Source: an uncultured Prevotella sp.
Lineage (GTDB): Bacteria; Bacteroidota; Bacteroidia; Bacteroidales; Bacteroidaceae
Reading direction: 5' to 3'
DNA: 23,387 bases
Assembly: GCA_905202125.1 (NCBI GenBank)
Contig: CAJKQX010000037.1
Coordinates: 1 to 23,387 of the forward strand
Numbering within the stretch: the first letter of the stretch is position 1; each line of letters opens with the position of its first letter. Below, one piece after another: positions 1 to 6,896 of the stretch. Both the position numbers and the translations under genes were made by a program. The notes below the pieces were generated by a model, which did not search any database, was not told the DNA's origin, and was given only the letters and a program-made list of their open reading frames with translations.

Positions 1-58
1 GTATCTTGACATACAATCAATCCATACCTGGACGAAATAAATTCAAGTCAATTACACA

Positions 59-910
59 TCAATCCAGATCGATGTGGCCGACATTCACTTTCTCGTGCAG
101 GAATATCTGGGCCGACTCGCGGAACTTGTCTTCGCTCTCGGTGGTGAGATAGCGGCAGGTGCCGCCGGTGGTTATCATCCGTGCCATATCGTCGTGGCGT
201 GAGAGGTAGTCACGGAGGCTCTCCGCCACGTAATGTCCTTGCGGCACCACGCGCACACCGTTGGGGATGTTCTTGACGATGCTGCTCATGAGCAGGGGAT
301 AATGGGTGCATCCCAGGACGATGGTGTCGATGAGTGGGTCCTTGCGCATGAGTTGGTCGATGCGTTTCTTCACGAAATAGTCGGCGCCGGGACTGTCGGC
401 CTCGTTAGCCTCCACGATGGCGGCCCACAGAGGACAGGCCACGCCGGAGACGGAGACATCGGGAAAGATCTTGCCTATCTCCATCGAGTAGCTGCGGCTG
501 TTGATGGTGCCCTCGGTGGCGAGCACTCCCACGTGTCTACTGTGGGTGATATCTCCTATCACCTCGGCCGTGGGACGTATGATACCCAGGACACGTCGCT
601 GCGGGTCGATGGCCGGCAAGTCGCGCTGCTGGATGGTGCGTAGGGCTTTGGCCGATGCGGTGTTGCAACCGAGAATCACGAGATGGCAACCCAGCGAGAA
701 GAGTTTGAGCACGGCCTGACGTGTGAACTGATACACCACCTCGAACGAACGCGATCCGTAAGGAGCACGTGCGTTGTCGCCCAGATACATGTAGTCGTAC
801 TGTGGCAGGAGCTGACGTATGCCGTGAAGGATGGTCAGTCCGCCATAACCCGAATCGAAGATGCCGATGGGGCCGGGCGTCGTGGGAAAAGCAGAAGGAA
901 TGTATTGCAT
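59..910 (-). CDS. murI: Glutamate racemase
   Basis: Interconverts L- and D-glutamate in the cytoplasm, supplying D-Glu for the peptidoglycan stem peptide. The 283-residue product has the family's usual length. Visible motifs are the N-terminal GIFDSGYGG with Asp19 (family acid/base region), DNARAPYGS (about 45-53), the first catalytic cysteine in LGCNTAS (Cys82) and the second in LGCTHYP (Cys201, followed by His203). All catalytic positions are intact. The start ATG overlaps the stop of the upstream ompH gene by one base (TGATG), so the two are very likely translationally coupled. It is the last visible gene of the envelope operon. The 58 bases beyond its stop show no terminator, so the transcript may continue out of the window. 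Confidence 0.96.
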   Translation of the reverse strand: MQYIPSAFPTTPGPIGIFDSGYGGLTILHGIRQLLPQYDYMYLGDNARAPYGSRSFEVVYQFTRQAVLKLFSLGCHLVILGCNTASAKALRTIQQRDLPAIDPQRRVLGIIRPTAEVIGDITHSRHVGVLATEGTINSRSYSMEIGKIFPDVSVSGVACPLWAAIVEANEADSPGADYFVKKRIDQLMRKDPLIDTIVLGCTHYPLLMSSIVKNIPNGVRVVPQGHYVAESLRDYLSRHDDMARMITTGGTCRYLTTESEDKFRESAQIFLHEKVNVGHIDLD

Positions 911-1416
911 CAGTTGATGTTGAGGATAGCTCTTATCTGTGGTGTCACGTCCTCGCCCAGAGCGGGGTCGATGAAGGGACAGGCATCGCTGTCGGTATTG
1001 AGAATGACGGCGAAGCGCTGTGTCGTCCCGACCTTTCTCACAGCCTCGAGTATACGGCGGCGTATGGGTGCGTAAAGGTCTTTGCGGGCCGCATCGAGCA
1101 GTCGGGCGGCCTCTTTTTTGAAAGCTGTGTTCTTGTCCATCATGTCCTGAAGCTCCAACTGGCGTTTGCGCAGAATCGATGGCACAAGGTCGCGCTGTTC
1201 TTCGAGAAAGATTTCGTATCTGGTGTTGAAATCCGCTGCCGCACGTTTCATCTCCGCATCGTATTTGGAGCGCAGGTCGTCAAGAGTCTTCTGTGCGGTG
1301 ATATATTCAGGCATGGCGTAGAATATGGAGTCATAGCTGAAATAGCCATATTTGTTCTGAGCCTCGGCCATGACGGTCAGAACAAGAAAAGATAAGATAA
1401 AGAACAGCTTTTTCAT
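910..1416 (-). CDS. OmpH/Skp-family periplasmic chaperone (third of three in operon order)
   Basis: Probable periplasmic chaperone that holds unfolded outer-membrane proteins on the way to the BAM complex. I place the start at 1416, not the upstream ATG at 1491, because this gives a clean signal peptide, MKKLFFILSFLVLTVMAEAQ, and a 168-residue product matching its two paralogues. The mature protein opens with NKYGYFSYDSIFYAMPEY, the OmpH-type first strand and helix. A charged, heptad-like helical stretch follows at about residues 40-115 (coiled-coil arm), then a closing segment, FAVILNTDSDACPFIDP. Its stop overlaps the murI start by one base. A strong hairpin lies just upstream at 1433-1477. 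Family assignment is firm; which clients it serves is not known. Confidence 0.9.
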   Translation of the reverse strand: MKKLFFILSFLVLTVMAEAQNKYGYFSYDSIFYAMPEYITAQKTLDDLRSKYDAEMKRAAADFNTRYEIFLEEQRDLVPSILRKRQLELQDMMDKNTAFKKEAARLLDAARKDLYAPIRRRILEAVRKVGTTQRFAVILNTDSDACPFIDPALGEDVTPQIRAILNIN

Positions 1417-1432
1417 ACGTAATAAAATGTGA

Positions 1433-1477
1433 AATGGACGCTGTGCTACAACCGGCCGTTGTGTCACAGCGTCCATT
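1433..1477 (-). promoter_or_regulatory. Strong intercistronic hairpin between two ompH genes
   Basis: A perfect 13-bp inverted repeat (AATGGACGCTGTG at 1433-1445, CACAGCGTCCATT at 1465-1477) encloses a second 5-bp stem (ACAAC at 1448-1452, GTTGT at 1458-1462) around CGGCC. On the minus-strand transcript it sits 16 nt before the ATG of the downstream ompH gene. The following bases are only mildly T-rich (TTTTATT), so a full terminator is doubtful. A partial terminator, an RNA-processing site or a stabiliser of the upstream message are all possible. Confidence 0.7.
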
Positions 1478-1498
1478 GTTGTTGGAAACAATAAAGTA

Positions 1499-2005
1499 TT
1501 ATTTCATTTTTTCGAGCTGGGCCTTCACCTCAGCGGTGACGTCCTTGCTCAGAGTCTCGTTGATATAAGGTATGCCGGAAGTGATGTCCATGATGTACAC
1601 ATAGTTGCCGGCCTTGCCCACAGCCTTGATAGCCTCGAGCAGTTTGTTGGTGATGGGACCCATCTTCTCCTGCTGAGCCTTCTGCATGGCCTGTGAGTTG
1701 TCGTTGTAAGTCTGCTGAATCTTCTGGTTGAGCTCGATGAGTTCGTTCTCGGTCTCCTTCTGCTTGGTCTCGTTCATGGTAGACTTGTTCTTGTCGTAGT
1801 CGTCGGCCTTGCGCTGCAGTTCATCCTGCATGGATTTGAGGTCGTTCTCATACTGTTTGGCCAGAGCTTCTATCTCGCCGCGAGCCTTGATGAGTTCGGG
1901 CATATTGGACATGATCTCCTGTGAGTTGAGATGTCCGAATTTTTGTGTCTGTGCGAATGTTGCCAACGGGGCAAACATCATCAACATTAAAATAAGTTTT
2001 TTCAT
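1499..2005 (-). CDS. OmpH/Skp-family periplasmic chaperone (second of three)
   Basis: Predicted periplasmic Skp-like chaperone of 168 residues. It has a signal peptide (MKKLILMLMMFAPLATFAQ), then TQKFGHLNSQEIMSNMPE, the typical OmpH opening. A long Lys/Glu/Gln-rich helical region at about residues 40-115 (for example KQKETENELIELNQKIQQ) should form the coiled-coil tentacle. The C-terminal part, YVYIMDITSGIPYINETLS, closes the small body domain. It is the canonical-looking member of the three paralogues here. The 95-base gap upstream carries a direct repeat at 2058-2086. It is co-directional with bamA, whose barrel-assembly substrates it probably escorts (inferred from family and context). Confidence 0.93.
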   Translation of the reverse strand: MKKLILMLMMFAPLATFAQTQKFGHLNSQEIMSNMPELIKARGEIEALAKQYENDLKSMQDELQRKADDYDKNKSTMNETKQKETENELIELNQKIQQTYNDNSQAMQKAQQEKMGPITNKLLEAIKAVGKAGNYVYIMDITSGIPYINETLSKDVTAEVKAQLEKMK

Positions 2006-2057
2006 TGTCGTTTGTATTTTATTAATTTATTATATTGTCATGGATAATATATTTTGA

Positions 2058-2086
2058 GACCGGCGGGGCTAAATCGCGACCGGCGG
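2058..2086. repeat. Direct repeat GACCGGCGG, 20-bp period, in the ompH-ompH spacer
   Basis: Two copies of GACCGGCGG, at 2058-2066 and 2078-2086, lie in the 95-base spacer between two ompH genes. The rest of the spacer is very AT-rich, so these GC-rich boxes stand out. The 20-bp period is about two helical turns. There is no inverted partner, so it is not a terminator. Confidence 0.55.
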
Positions 2087-2100
2087 CAGCACTGCAGTCA

Positions 2101-2613
2101 TCAGTTGGCGAACCCGAGTTTCTCGAGCACCTCGTTACTGATATCCACTTTGGGCGAGCCGAAGATGATGCCGGTGTCGCTGGCGCGGTCGAGCACGAGC
2201 GAATAGCCGCGCAACTCGGATATCTCCTTCACGGCGTTGTATATCTCGTCCTGGATGGGCGAGATGAGACTTTCGCGCTTCTTGAACAGTTCGCCCTCCG
2301 GGCCGAAATACTTGCGTTTGAGCTCGGCGGCCTCCTTCTCCTTGTTCATGATGGCCTCCTGACGTTCTTTCTTCTGCTCCTGCGAGAGGAACACCACCTC
2401 GTTCTGATAGTTCTTGTACATGGTCGAAGCCTCGGTGCTGAGTGCTTCCACCTCGGCCTGCCATTTCTTGGAGACCTGATTGAGCTGCTCGTTGGCGCGT
2501 TCGTAGGCCGGAATATTCTTGAGGATGTATTCCATATCGAGCAGTGCGAATTTCTGTGCGTTGGCTGCGAATGCCATCATGACAAGCACAGCGGTAATCA
2601 TCATTTTTTTCAT
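2101..2613 (-). CDS. OmpH/Skp-family periplasmic chaperone (first of three)
   Basis: Predicted periplasmic chaperone of the OmpH/Skp family, 170 residues. The signal peptide is MKKMMITAVLVMMAFAANAQ, followed by KFALLDMEYILKNIPAYE, the conserved first strand and helix. A coiled-coil region at about 40-110 is rich in Glu, Lys and Gln, and the C-terminal half ends in VDISNEVLEKLGFAN. It directly follows bamA on the transcript, the classic bamA-skp arrangement. The start is supported by an unusually good Shine-Dalgarno sequence for this phylum (AAAGGAGGA at 2622-2630, 8 nt before the ATG). Together with the next two genes it forms a tandem family of three diverged paralogues. Confidence 0.93.
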   Translation of the reverse strand: MKKMMITAVLVMMAFAANAQKFALLDMEYILKNIPAYERANEQLNQVSKKWQAEVEALSTEASTMYKNYQNEVVFLSQEQKKERQEAIMNKEKEAAELKRKYFGPEGELFKKRESLISPIQDEIYNAVKEISELRGYSLVLDRASDTGIIFGSPKVDISNEVLEKLGFAN

Positions 2614-2621
2614 TTTGAATG

Positions 2622-2630
2622 TCCTCCTTT
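2622..2630 (-). promoter_or_regulatory. Strong Shine-Dalgarno site of the first ompH gene
   Basis: On the minus strand this reads AAAGGAGGA, followed by 8 nt and then the ATG at 2613. Most genes in this window lack a recognisable Shine-Dalgarno sequence, as is usual in Bacteroidota, so this site decides the start and suggests high translation relative to bamA. Confidence 0.65.
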
Positions 2631-2739
2631 ATTAGATGTGGCGCAGAGTCATCGTTTCATCGTCATCAACGGATGCCGCGATACGCTCTTGCCGTCTATC
2701 ATTGTTGTTGCGGCCACAAGCGGCCTCATTATTGTTGCA

Positions 2740-5355
2740 TCAGAACTCCTGACCGAGGATGAAATGGAACTGGCTGCCGCTCTTGTTGCCGAACACCTTG
2801 TCGAAGCCGTAGGCCCAGTCGATACCCATCATACCGACCATCGGCAGGAAGATACGCACACCGATACCGGCCGAGCGTTTCATCTGGAAGGGGTTGAAAT
2901 CCTTCACATCGTTCCATGAGTTACCGGCCTCGAGGAATCCGAGTCCATAGATGGTGGTGTTGCCCAGAAGGAACGGGTAGCGCAACTCGAGAGTCATACG
3001 GTCGTAGGCGTAACCCTCGTATCCGTAGGGAGTGAGCGCACCGTTCTCGTATCCGCGCAGACCGATGGTCTCCTCGGCGTAGCTTGTGGAGTAGCCGGTC
3101 ATGCCGTCACCACCCATGTAGTATGTCTCGAAGGGCGATTTCTTGTATTTGTTGTAACTGCCGAGCAATCCCATTTCGATGCGCGTCATGAGCACGAAAC
3201 ATTTCTGTCCGCCCGTGAGCGCGGTGAAGGTACGGGCCTTGAATTTCCACTTATGATATTCCACCCAGCGATATTTCTCCTGCTGCTCGCGGTCGAAATT
3301 GGGCGAGTGGCGGTTGGTGGCCAGGTTCTTGTAGTCCTTGTTGTCCCAGAGCGACCATGGCGGTGTAAGCGTCACCTGTGCCAGGAATTCCGAACCGCGG
3401 CGCGGGAACATCTGGTTGTCGGTGGACACACGGCTGAGCATGATGCTCAGGTTGAGGTTGTTGGAGTTGCCGTTGGTCAGGAGGAAATAGCTCCAGTTCT
3501 TGAGCATGTATCGCGTGTAGGAGAGTTGGAGCGACAGTGTGAAATAGTCGTCGGGCCAGCGCAACTGCTTACCCCATCCCACTGATGCGCCGATGAGCTG
3601 CACGTACTTGTCGGGGTCGTAGTAATTCTCATAATTATTGTAGATGTTGCTGCCGTAGCCGTAGAGATAATTATAATAATTATTGAAATAGCCGCTGTTG
3701 TAGTAGTTGCTCGACACATCGGTCTGCTTGGAGTAGAACACTCCGACATTGAACTGTATCGGGCGCTTTCCGCCAAACCAGTTGGTGGAGTAGCTGGCGT
3801 TGTACGACTGATAGTAAGTACCGTTGGTCTGTGCGCCGAGCGAGAGCACCTCGCCGTCGCCTATCGGCAAGATGCCGCGATGTTCCTTGTTCTTGTTGAA
3901 GAGGTTGCGCATGGAGAAATTGTTGAGCTTCAGTCCCACGCGTCCGATAACGCCCGTCTGTCCCCATCCCAGTGAGAACTCTATTTGGTCGTTGGTCTTC
4001 GACTCAAGGTTCCAGTTGATGTCCACCGTACCGTTCTCGGCATCGGGCACGGGCTCGGGGTTCACCTTCTCGGGTTCGAAATGTCCCATAGAAGCTATCT
4101 CACGTGCCGAACGCATGAGCGACTCTTTGGAGAAGAGGTCGCCCGGCTTGGTACGCAGTTCGCGGCGCACCACGTTCTCGTAAAGACGGTCGTTACCATT
4201 GATGCGCACAGCGTTGACGCGGGCCTGCGGACCCTCGAAGATACGCATCTCCAGGTCGATGGAGTCGCCCACGACGTTGACCTCGGTGGGGTCGAGCGAG
4301 TAGAAGATGTAGCCGTTGTTCCAATAGTTGTTGCCCACGGCGTCATCGTCCTGAGTCAGTCGTTTGTCCATGAGTTTCTGGTCGTAGACGTCGCCCTTCT
4401 TCATGCCGAGCACCTTGCTCAGGTAGTCCACGGAGTAGACGGTGTTGCCCGCCCATGTGATATTGCGGAGATAGTATTTCTTGCCCTCGTCCACCTTGAC
4501 ATAGATATTGACATGCCGGTCGTCGTCGTTCCAAACACTGTCGGCCAGGATGACCGCATCGCGATAGCCATACTCGTTGTATTTGTCGATGAGCTTTTGT
4601 TTGTCGCCCTTCCAACGCTCGGGTGTGAATTTCTTGGATTTGAGGAACGAGGAGAGCTTGCCGGCCTCATGGGTCTTGGAGAAGGCTCCTTTGCGGAACA
4701 GTCCACCCTTGATCTTGGTATTGTTGAACGCCTCATTGCCCTCGATGAAGATGTTGCGCACCTTCATCTTCTGTTTCTTGTCGATTATGACATCGAGTAT
4801 CACCTGATTCTTGTTGGCCACGTCGGCTCGTTCCACAATCTGTATCTCGGCGTTCTTGAAACCCTTCTCATTGTAGTAGTTCTTGGCTATGAGCTTGGCA
4901 CGGTCGATGGTGTTGGGTGTCACCTGCAATCCTTTGAGCAGTCCGAGTTTCTCCTCCATGTCCGAGCGTTCCGACTTTTTGATTCCCACATAGTTCACCT
5001 CGCTCACGCGGGGGTTGGAGCGCAGCTTGATATTGAGATACGCCTTGTCGCCGACGATGGAATCCACAGCGATAGACACCTCAGAGAAAAGTTTGTAGTT
5101 CCAGTAGTTCTTCACGGCCTCTGTCAGCTCCGTACCCGGCAGACTGATGGTCTGGCCCACGCTCAGACCGGAAATGCCTGTGAGCATGTAGTCCTCGTAG
5201 CCCTCGATGCCCGATATCGATATGCCGCCCACAGTCACAGTGCGCGGTGTACCTGCATAGGAGATATCCGGATATTTGATTACGTCCTGAGCCGAGGCCG
5301 CAAGACTGAGTATCAGTGCGTTTGCTATGAGCAACACTTTCTTTATATTCATCAT
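2740..5355 (-). CDS. bamA: Outer membrane protein assembly factor BamA (Omp85 family)
   Basis: Core of the BAM complex, which folds and inserts beta-barrel proteins into the outer membrane. The 871-residue product has a signal peptide (MMNIKKVLLIANALILSLAASAQ region), then about 430 residues of successive POTRA domains. Examples are VRNIFIEGNEAFNNTKIKGG, YYLRNITWAGNTVYSVDYLS and VNAVRINGNDRLYENVVRRE. The C-terminal Omp85 barrel runs from about 455 to the terminal Phe. LRGYENGALTPYG near the end fits the conserved barrel-lumen VRGF/Y-like motif of the family. The length suits Bacteroidota BamA. A Tyr/Asn-rich stretch at about 548-583 is unusual. A second ATG one codon in (5352) is an equally possible start. 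It lies between uppS and the ompH genes in a co-directional operon. Confidence 0.96.
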   Translation of the reverse strand: MMNIKKVLLIANALILSLAASAQDVIKYPDISYAGTPRTVTVGGISISGIEGYEDYMLTGISGLSVGQTISLPGTELTEAVKNYWNYKLFSEVSIAVDSIVGDKAYLNIKLRSNPRVSEVNYVGIKKSERSDMEEKLGLLKGLQVTPNTIDRAKLIAKNYYNEKGFKNAEIQIVERADVANKNQVILDVIIDKKQKMKVRNIFIEGNEAFNNTKIKGGLFRKGAFSKTHEAGKLSSFLKSKKFTPERWKGDKQKLIDKYNEYGYRDAVILADSVWNDDDRHVNIYVKVDEGKKYYLRNITWAGNTVYSVDYLSKVLGMKKGDVYDQKLMDKRLTQDDDAVGNNYWNNGYIFYSLDPTEVNVVGDSIDLEMRIFEGPQARVNAVRINGNDRLYENVVRRELRTKPGDLFSKESLMRSAREIASMGHFEPEKVNPEPVPDAENGTVDINWNLESKTNDQIEFSLGWGQTGVIGRVGLKLNNFSMRNLFNKNKEHRGILPIGDGEVLSLGAQTNGTYYQSYNASYSTNWFGGKRPIQFNVGVFYSKQTDVSSNYYNSGYFNNYYNYLYGYGSNIYNNYENYYDPDKYVQLIGASVGWGKQLRWPDDYFTLSLQLSYTRYMLKNWSYFLLTNGNSNNLNLSIMLSRVSTDNQMFPRRGSEFLAQVTLTPPWSLWDNKDYKNLATNRHSPNFDREQQEKYRWVEYHKWKFKARTFTALTGGQKCFVLMTRIEMGLLGSYNKYKKSPFETYYMGGDGMTGYSTSYAEETIGLRGYENGALTPYGYEGYAYDRMTLELRYPFLLGNTTIYGLGFLEAGNSWNDVKDFNPFQMKRSAGIGVRIFLPMVGMMGIDWAYGFDKVFGNKSGSQFHFILGQEF

Positions 5356-5432
5356 CGTATCTTAAAAACTGTTTGCTGTGGATGGAACGTCGGTTGGCAT
5401 CATCTCACATTATTATTATTTATAATATAATA

Positions 5433-6182
5433 TCATTTTGCTGTCTGTCCGTCATGACTCACCTGTTCGCCCGTCTTGCCGAAGCGACGCTGGCGCTGCT
5501 GGTAACTGGCGATGGCGCGGTACAGATCCTGCTCGTCGAAATCGGGCCAGTAGGTGTCCGAGAAATACAGTTCGCTGTATGCTATCTGCCACAACAGGTA
5601 GTTGCTCACGCGCAACTCGCCTCCCGTGCGGATGAGAAGGTCGGGGTCGGGCATGAAATCAGTGCACATGTTGGCGCTCACCATATCCTCGGTGATGTCG
5701 TCGGGGGCGATGTCGCCGGCCTTGACGCGGGCGGCGATATTTCTCACGGCGCGTGTGATCTCCCATCGTGAGGAGTAGCTCAGAGCCACAATCATGGTCA
5801 TGGCCGTGTTACGGGCTGTGTGGTCCATCGTCTCGCGGAGCTTGAGCTGCACGTTCCCGGGCAGACGCTCGATGTCGCCGATGACGCGGAAACGCACATT
5901 GTTCTTCATGAAGATCTCGTCCTCGAGCGATGACAGCACAAGCCCCATGAGGGCCGCCACCTCATCGGCGGGGCGGTTCCAGTTTTCTGTCGAGAAGGTG
6001 TAGAGTGTGAGATATTTCACACCCAGACGCGTACACTCCGATGTGATGCGTCTCACCGTGTCCACTCCCGCCTGATGGCCGTAGCTGCGGGGCTTGCCTT
6101 GCTCGGCGGCCCAGCGTCCGTTGCCATCCATAATAATGGCGATATGGGCCGGAATATTGTTTTTGTCTAATGTATCCAACAT
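5433..6182 (-). CDS. uppS: Isoprenyl transferase (undecaprenyl diphosphate synthase)
   Basis: cis-Prenyltransferase that extends farnesyl diphosphate with isopentenyl diphosphate to make undecaprenyl diphosphate, the lipid carrier for peptidoglycan and surface glycans. The 249-residue protein shows the signature HIAIIMDGNGRWA with the Mg-binding/catalytic Asp19. It also has the TLYTFSTENWNRP segment and the C-terminal DLLIRTGGELRVSNYLLWQ and ELYFSDTYWPDF motifs. All hallmarks of the family are intact. It acts at the cytoplasmic face of the inner membrane. There are 77 bases to bamA downstream and 23 to the DUF6089 gene upstream, consistent with one transcript joining lipid-carrier supply to outer-membrane assembly. 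Confidence 0.96.
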   Translation of the reverse strand: MLDTLDKNNIPAHIAIIMDGNGRWAAEQGKPRSYGHQAGVDTVRRITSECTRLGVKYLTLYTFSTENWNRPADEVAALMGLVLSSLEDEIFMKNNVRFRVIGDIERLPGNVQLKLRETMDHTARNTAMTMIVALSYSSRWEITRAVRNIAARVKAGDIAPDDITEDMVSANMCTDFMPDPDLLIRTGGELRVSNYLLWQIAYSELYFSDTYWPDFDEQDLYRAIASYQQRQRRFGKTGEQVSHDGQTAK

Positions 6183-6205
6183 AAAAAAGCGATATCACAT
6201 TAAGT

Positions 6206-6889
6206 TTATTCGTCGGCGTTGTGGCATGTGCGGCACTTGGCCATAAAGCTGTATGTAAGCGTGACTTGCAATGCCGAGTAGCAGTCGGTGTTCTTGAAGG
6301 CGCCGCTGCTCTTCACTCCGTATGGGTCCTTCACTCCGTCGAGCTCGTCACTGAGCGAGAAGTGCATGGCCCACTCCACACCGAGGTTGAGCCTCGGGCC
6401 TATCTTGTATTTCACTCCCAGTCCCAACGGGATGTTGGCCGTGAAAACGCTCTTGCCCTCGCCCGAGACAGATGTGGCACCGATGCCTCCGAAGATGAAG
6501 GGCGTGAGACGTTTGGCTCCGCGATAGTCGCGTCCTGTGCCGTAGGGCCAGAAATTATACTCGAAGGTCAGGCTGGCGTCAACGAGTGTGCGGTTGAAAT
6601 CGTATGTCTGCTCCTGATGGTCGGGATAGTATGTCTCAACATCGTCCGACGAGCCTTTCAGCTTGCCGTATGTGGCGGCGAGCCTCAGTCCGATGAACGG
6701 ATTGAATATGCGTCGGAGCACGAACGATGCCGCCGGTTGCGAGTTCTTGAATATGCTGCCGTTGAAATCGCCCTCATACGACACCATGCCGATGCCGGCT
6801 CCTATCTCCATGCGATAGAGGTCGTCGGTCTGGGCCCGTACACCTGCCGAGCATGCCACGAAGAGGATGATGGCGAGCAGTCTGTTCAT
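6206..6889 (-). CDS. DUF6089-family outer-membrane beta-barrel protein (PorG-like)
   Basis: A 227-residue predicted small outer-membrane beta-barrel. The signal peptide MNRLLAIILFVACSAGVRAQ is followed by YRMEIGAGIGMVSYEGDFNG. Repeated short amphipathic strands follow (PFIGLRLAATYGKL, ASLTFEYNFWPYG, TPFIFGGIGATS, LNLGVEWAMHFSLSDELDG). This pattern and the position just before uppS and bamA match the DUF6089/PorG-like family of Bacteroidota, which is linked to envelope and secretion functions in some members. The extreme C-terminus reads AKCRTCHNADE and contains a CxxCH motif at residues 219-223. The gene begins 7 bases after the stop of the DUF6242 gene. The precise role is unknown; family assignment comes from sequence pattern and context. 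Confidence 0.82.
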   Translation of the reverse strand: MNRLLAIILFVACSAGVRAQTDDLYRMEIGAGIGMVSYEGDFNGSIFKNSQPAASFVLRRIFNPFIGLRLAATYGKLKGSSDDVETYYPDHQEQTYDFNRTLVDASLTFEYNFWPYGTGRDYRGAKRLTPFIFGGIGATSVSGEGKSVFTANIPLGLGVKYKIGPRLNLGVEWAMHFSLSDELDGVKDPYGVKSSGAFKNTDCYSALQVTLTYSFMAKCRTCHNADE

Positions 6890-6896
6890 TGTTATG

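Noticed and set aside
1433..1477. Full intrinsic terminator between ompH genes
   Set aside because: The stem is strong but the following minus-strand sequence is TCACATTTTATT rather than a continuous T-run, so it is listed as a regulatory hairpin instead.
3985..5430. 481-codon plus-strand open frame antisense to bamA
   Set aside because: It is a shadow of the GC-rich codons of bamA, has no domain I recognise, is very rich in Val/His/Asp/Leu, and lies opposite an unmistakable gene.
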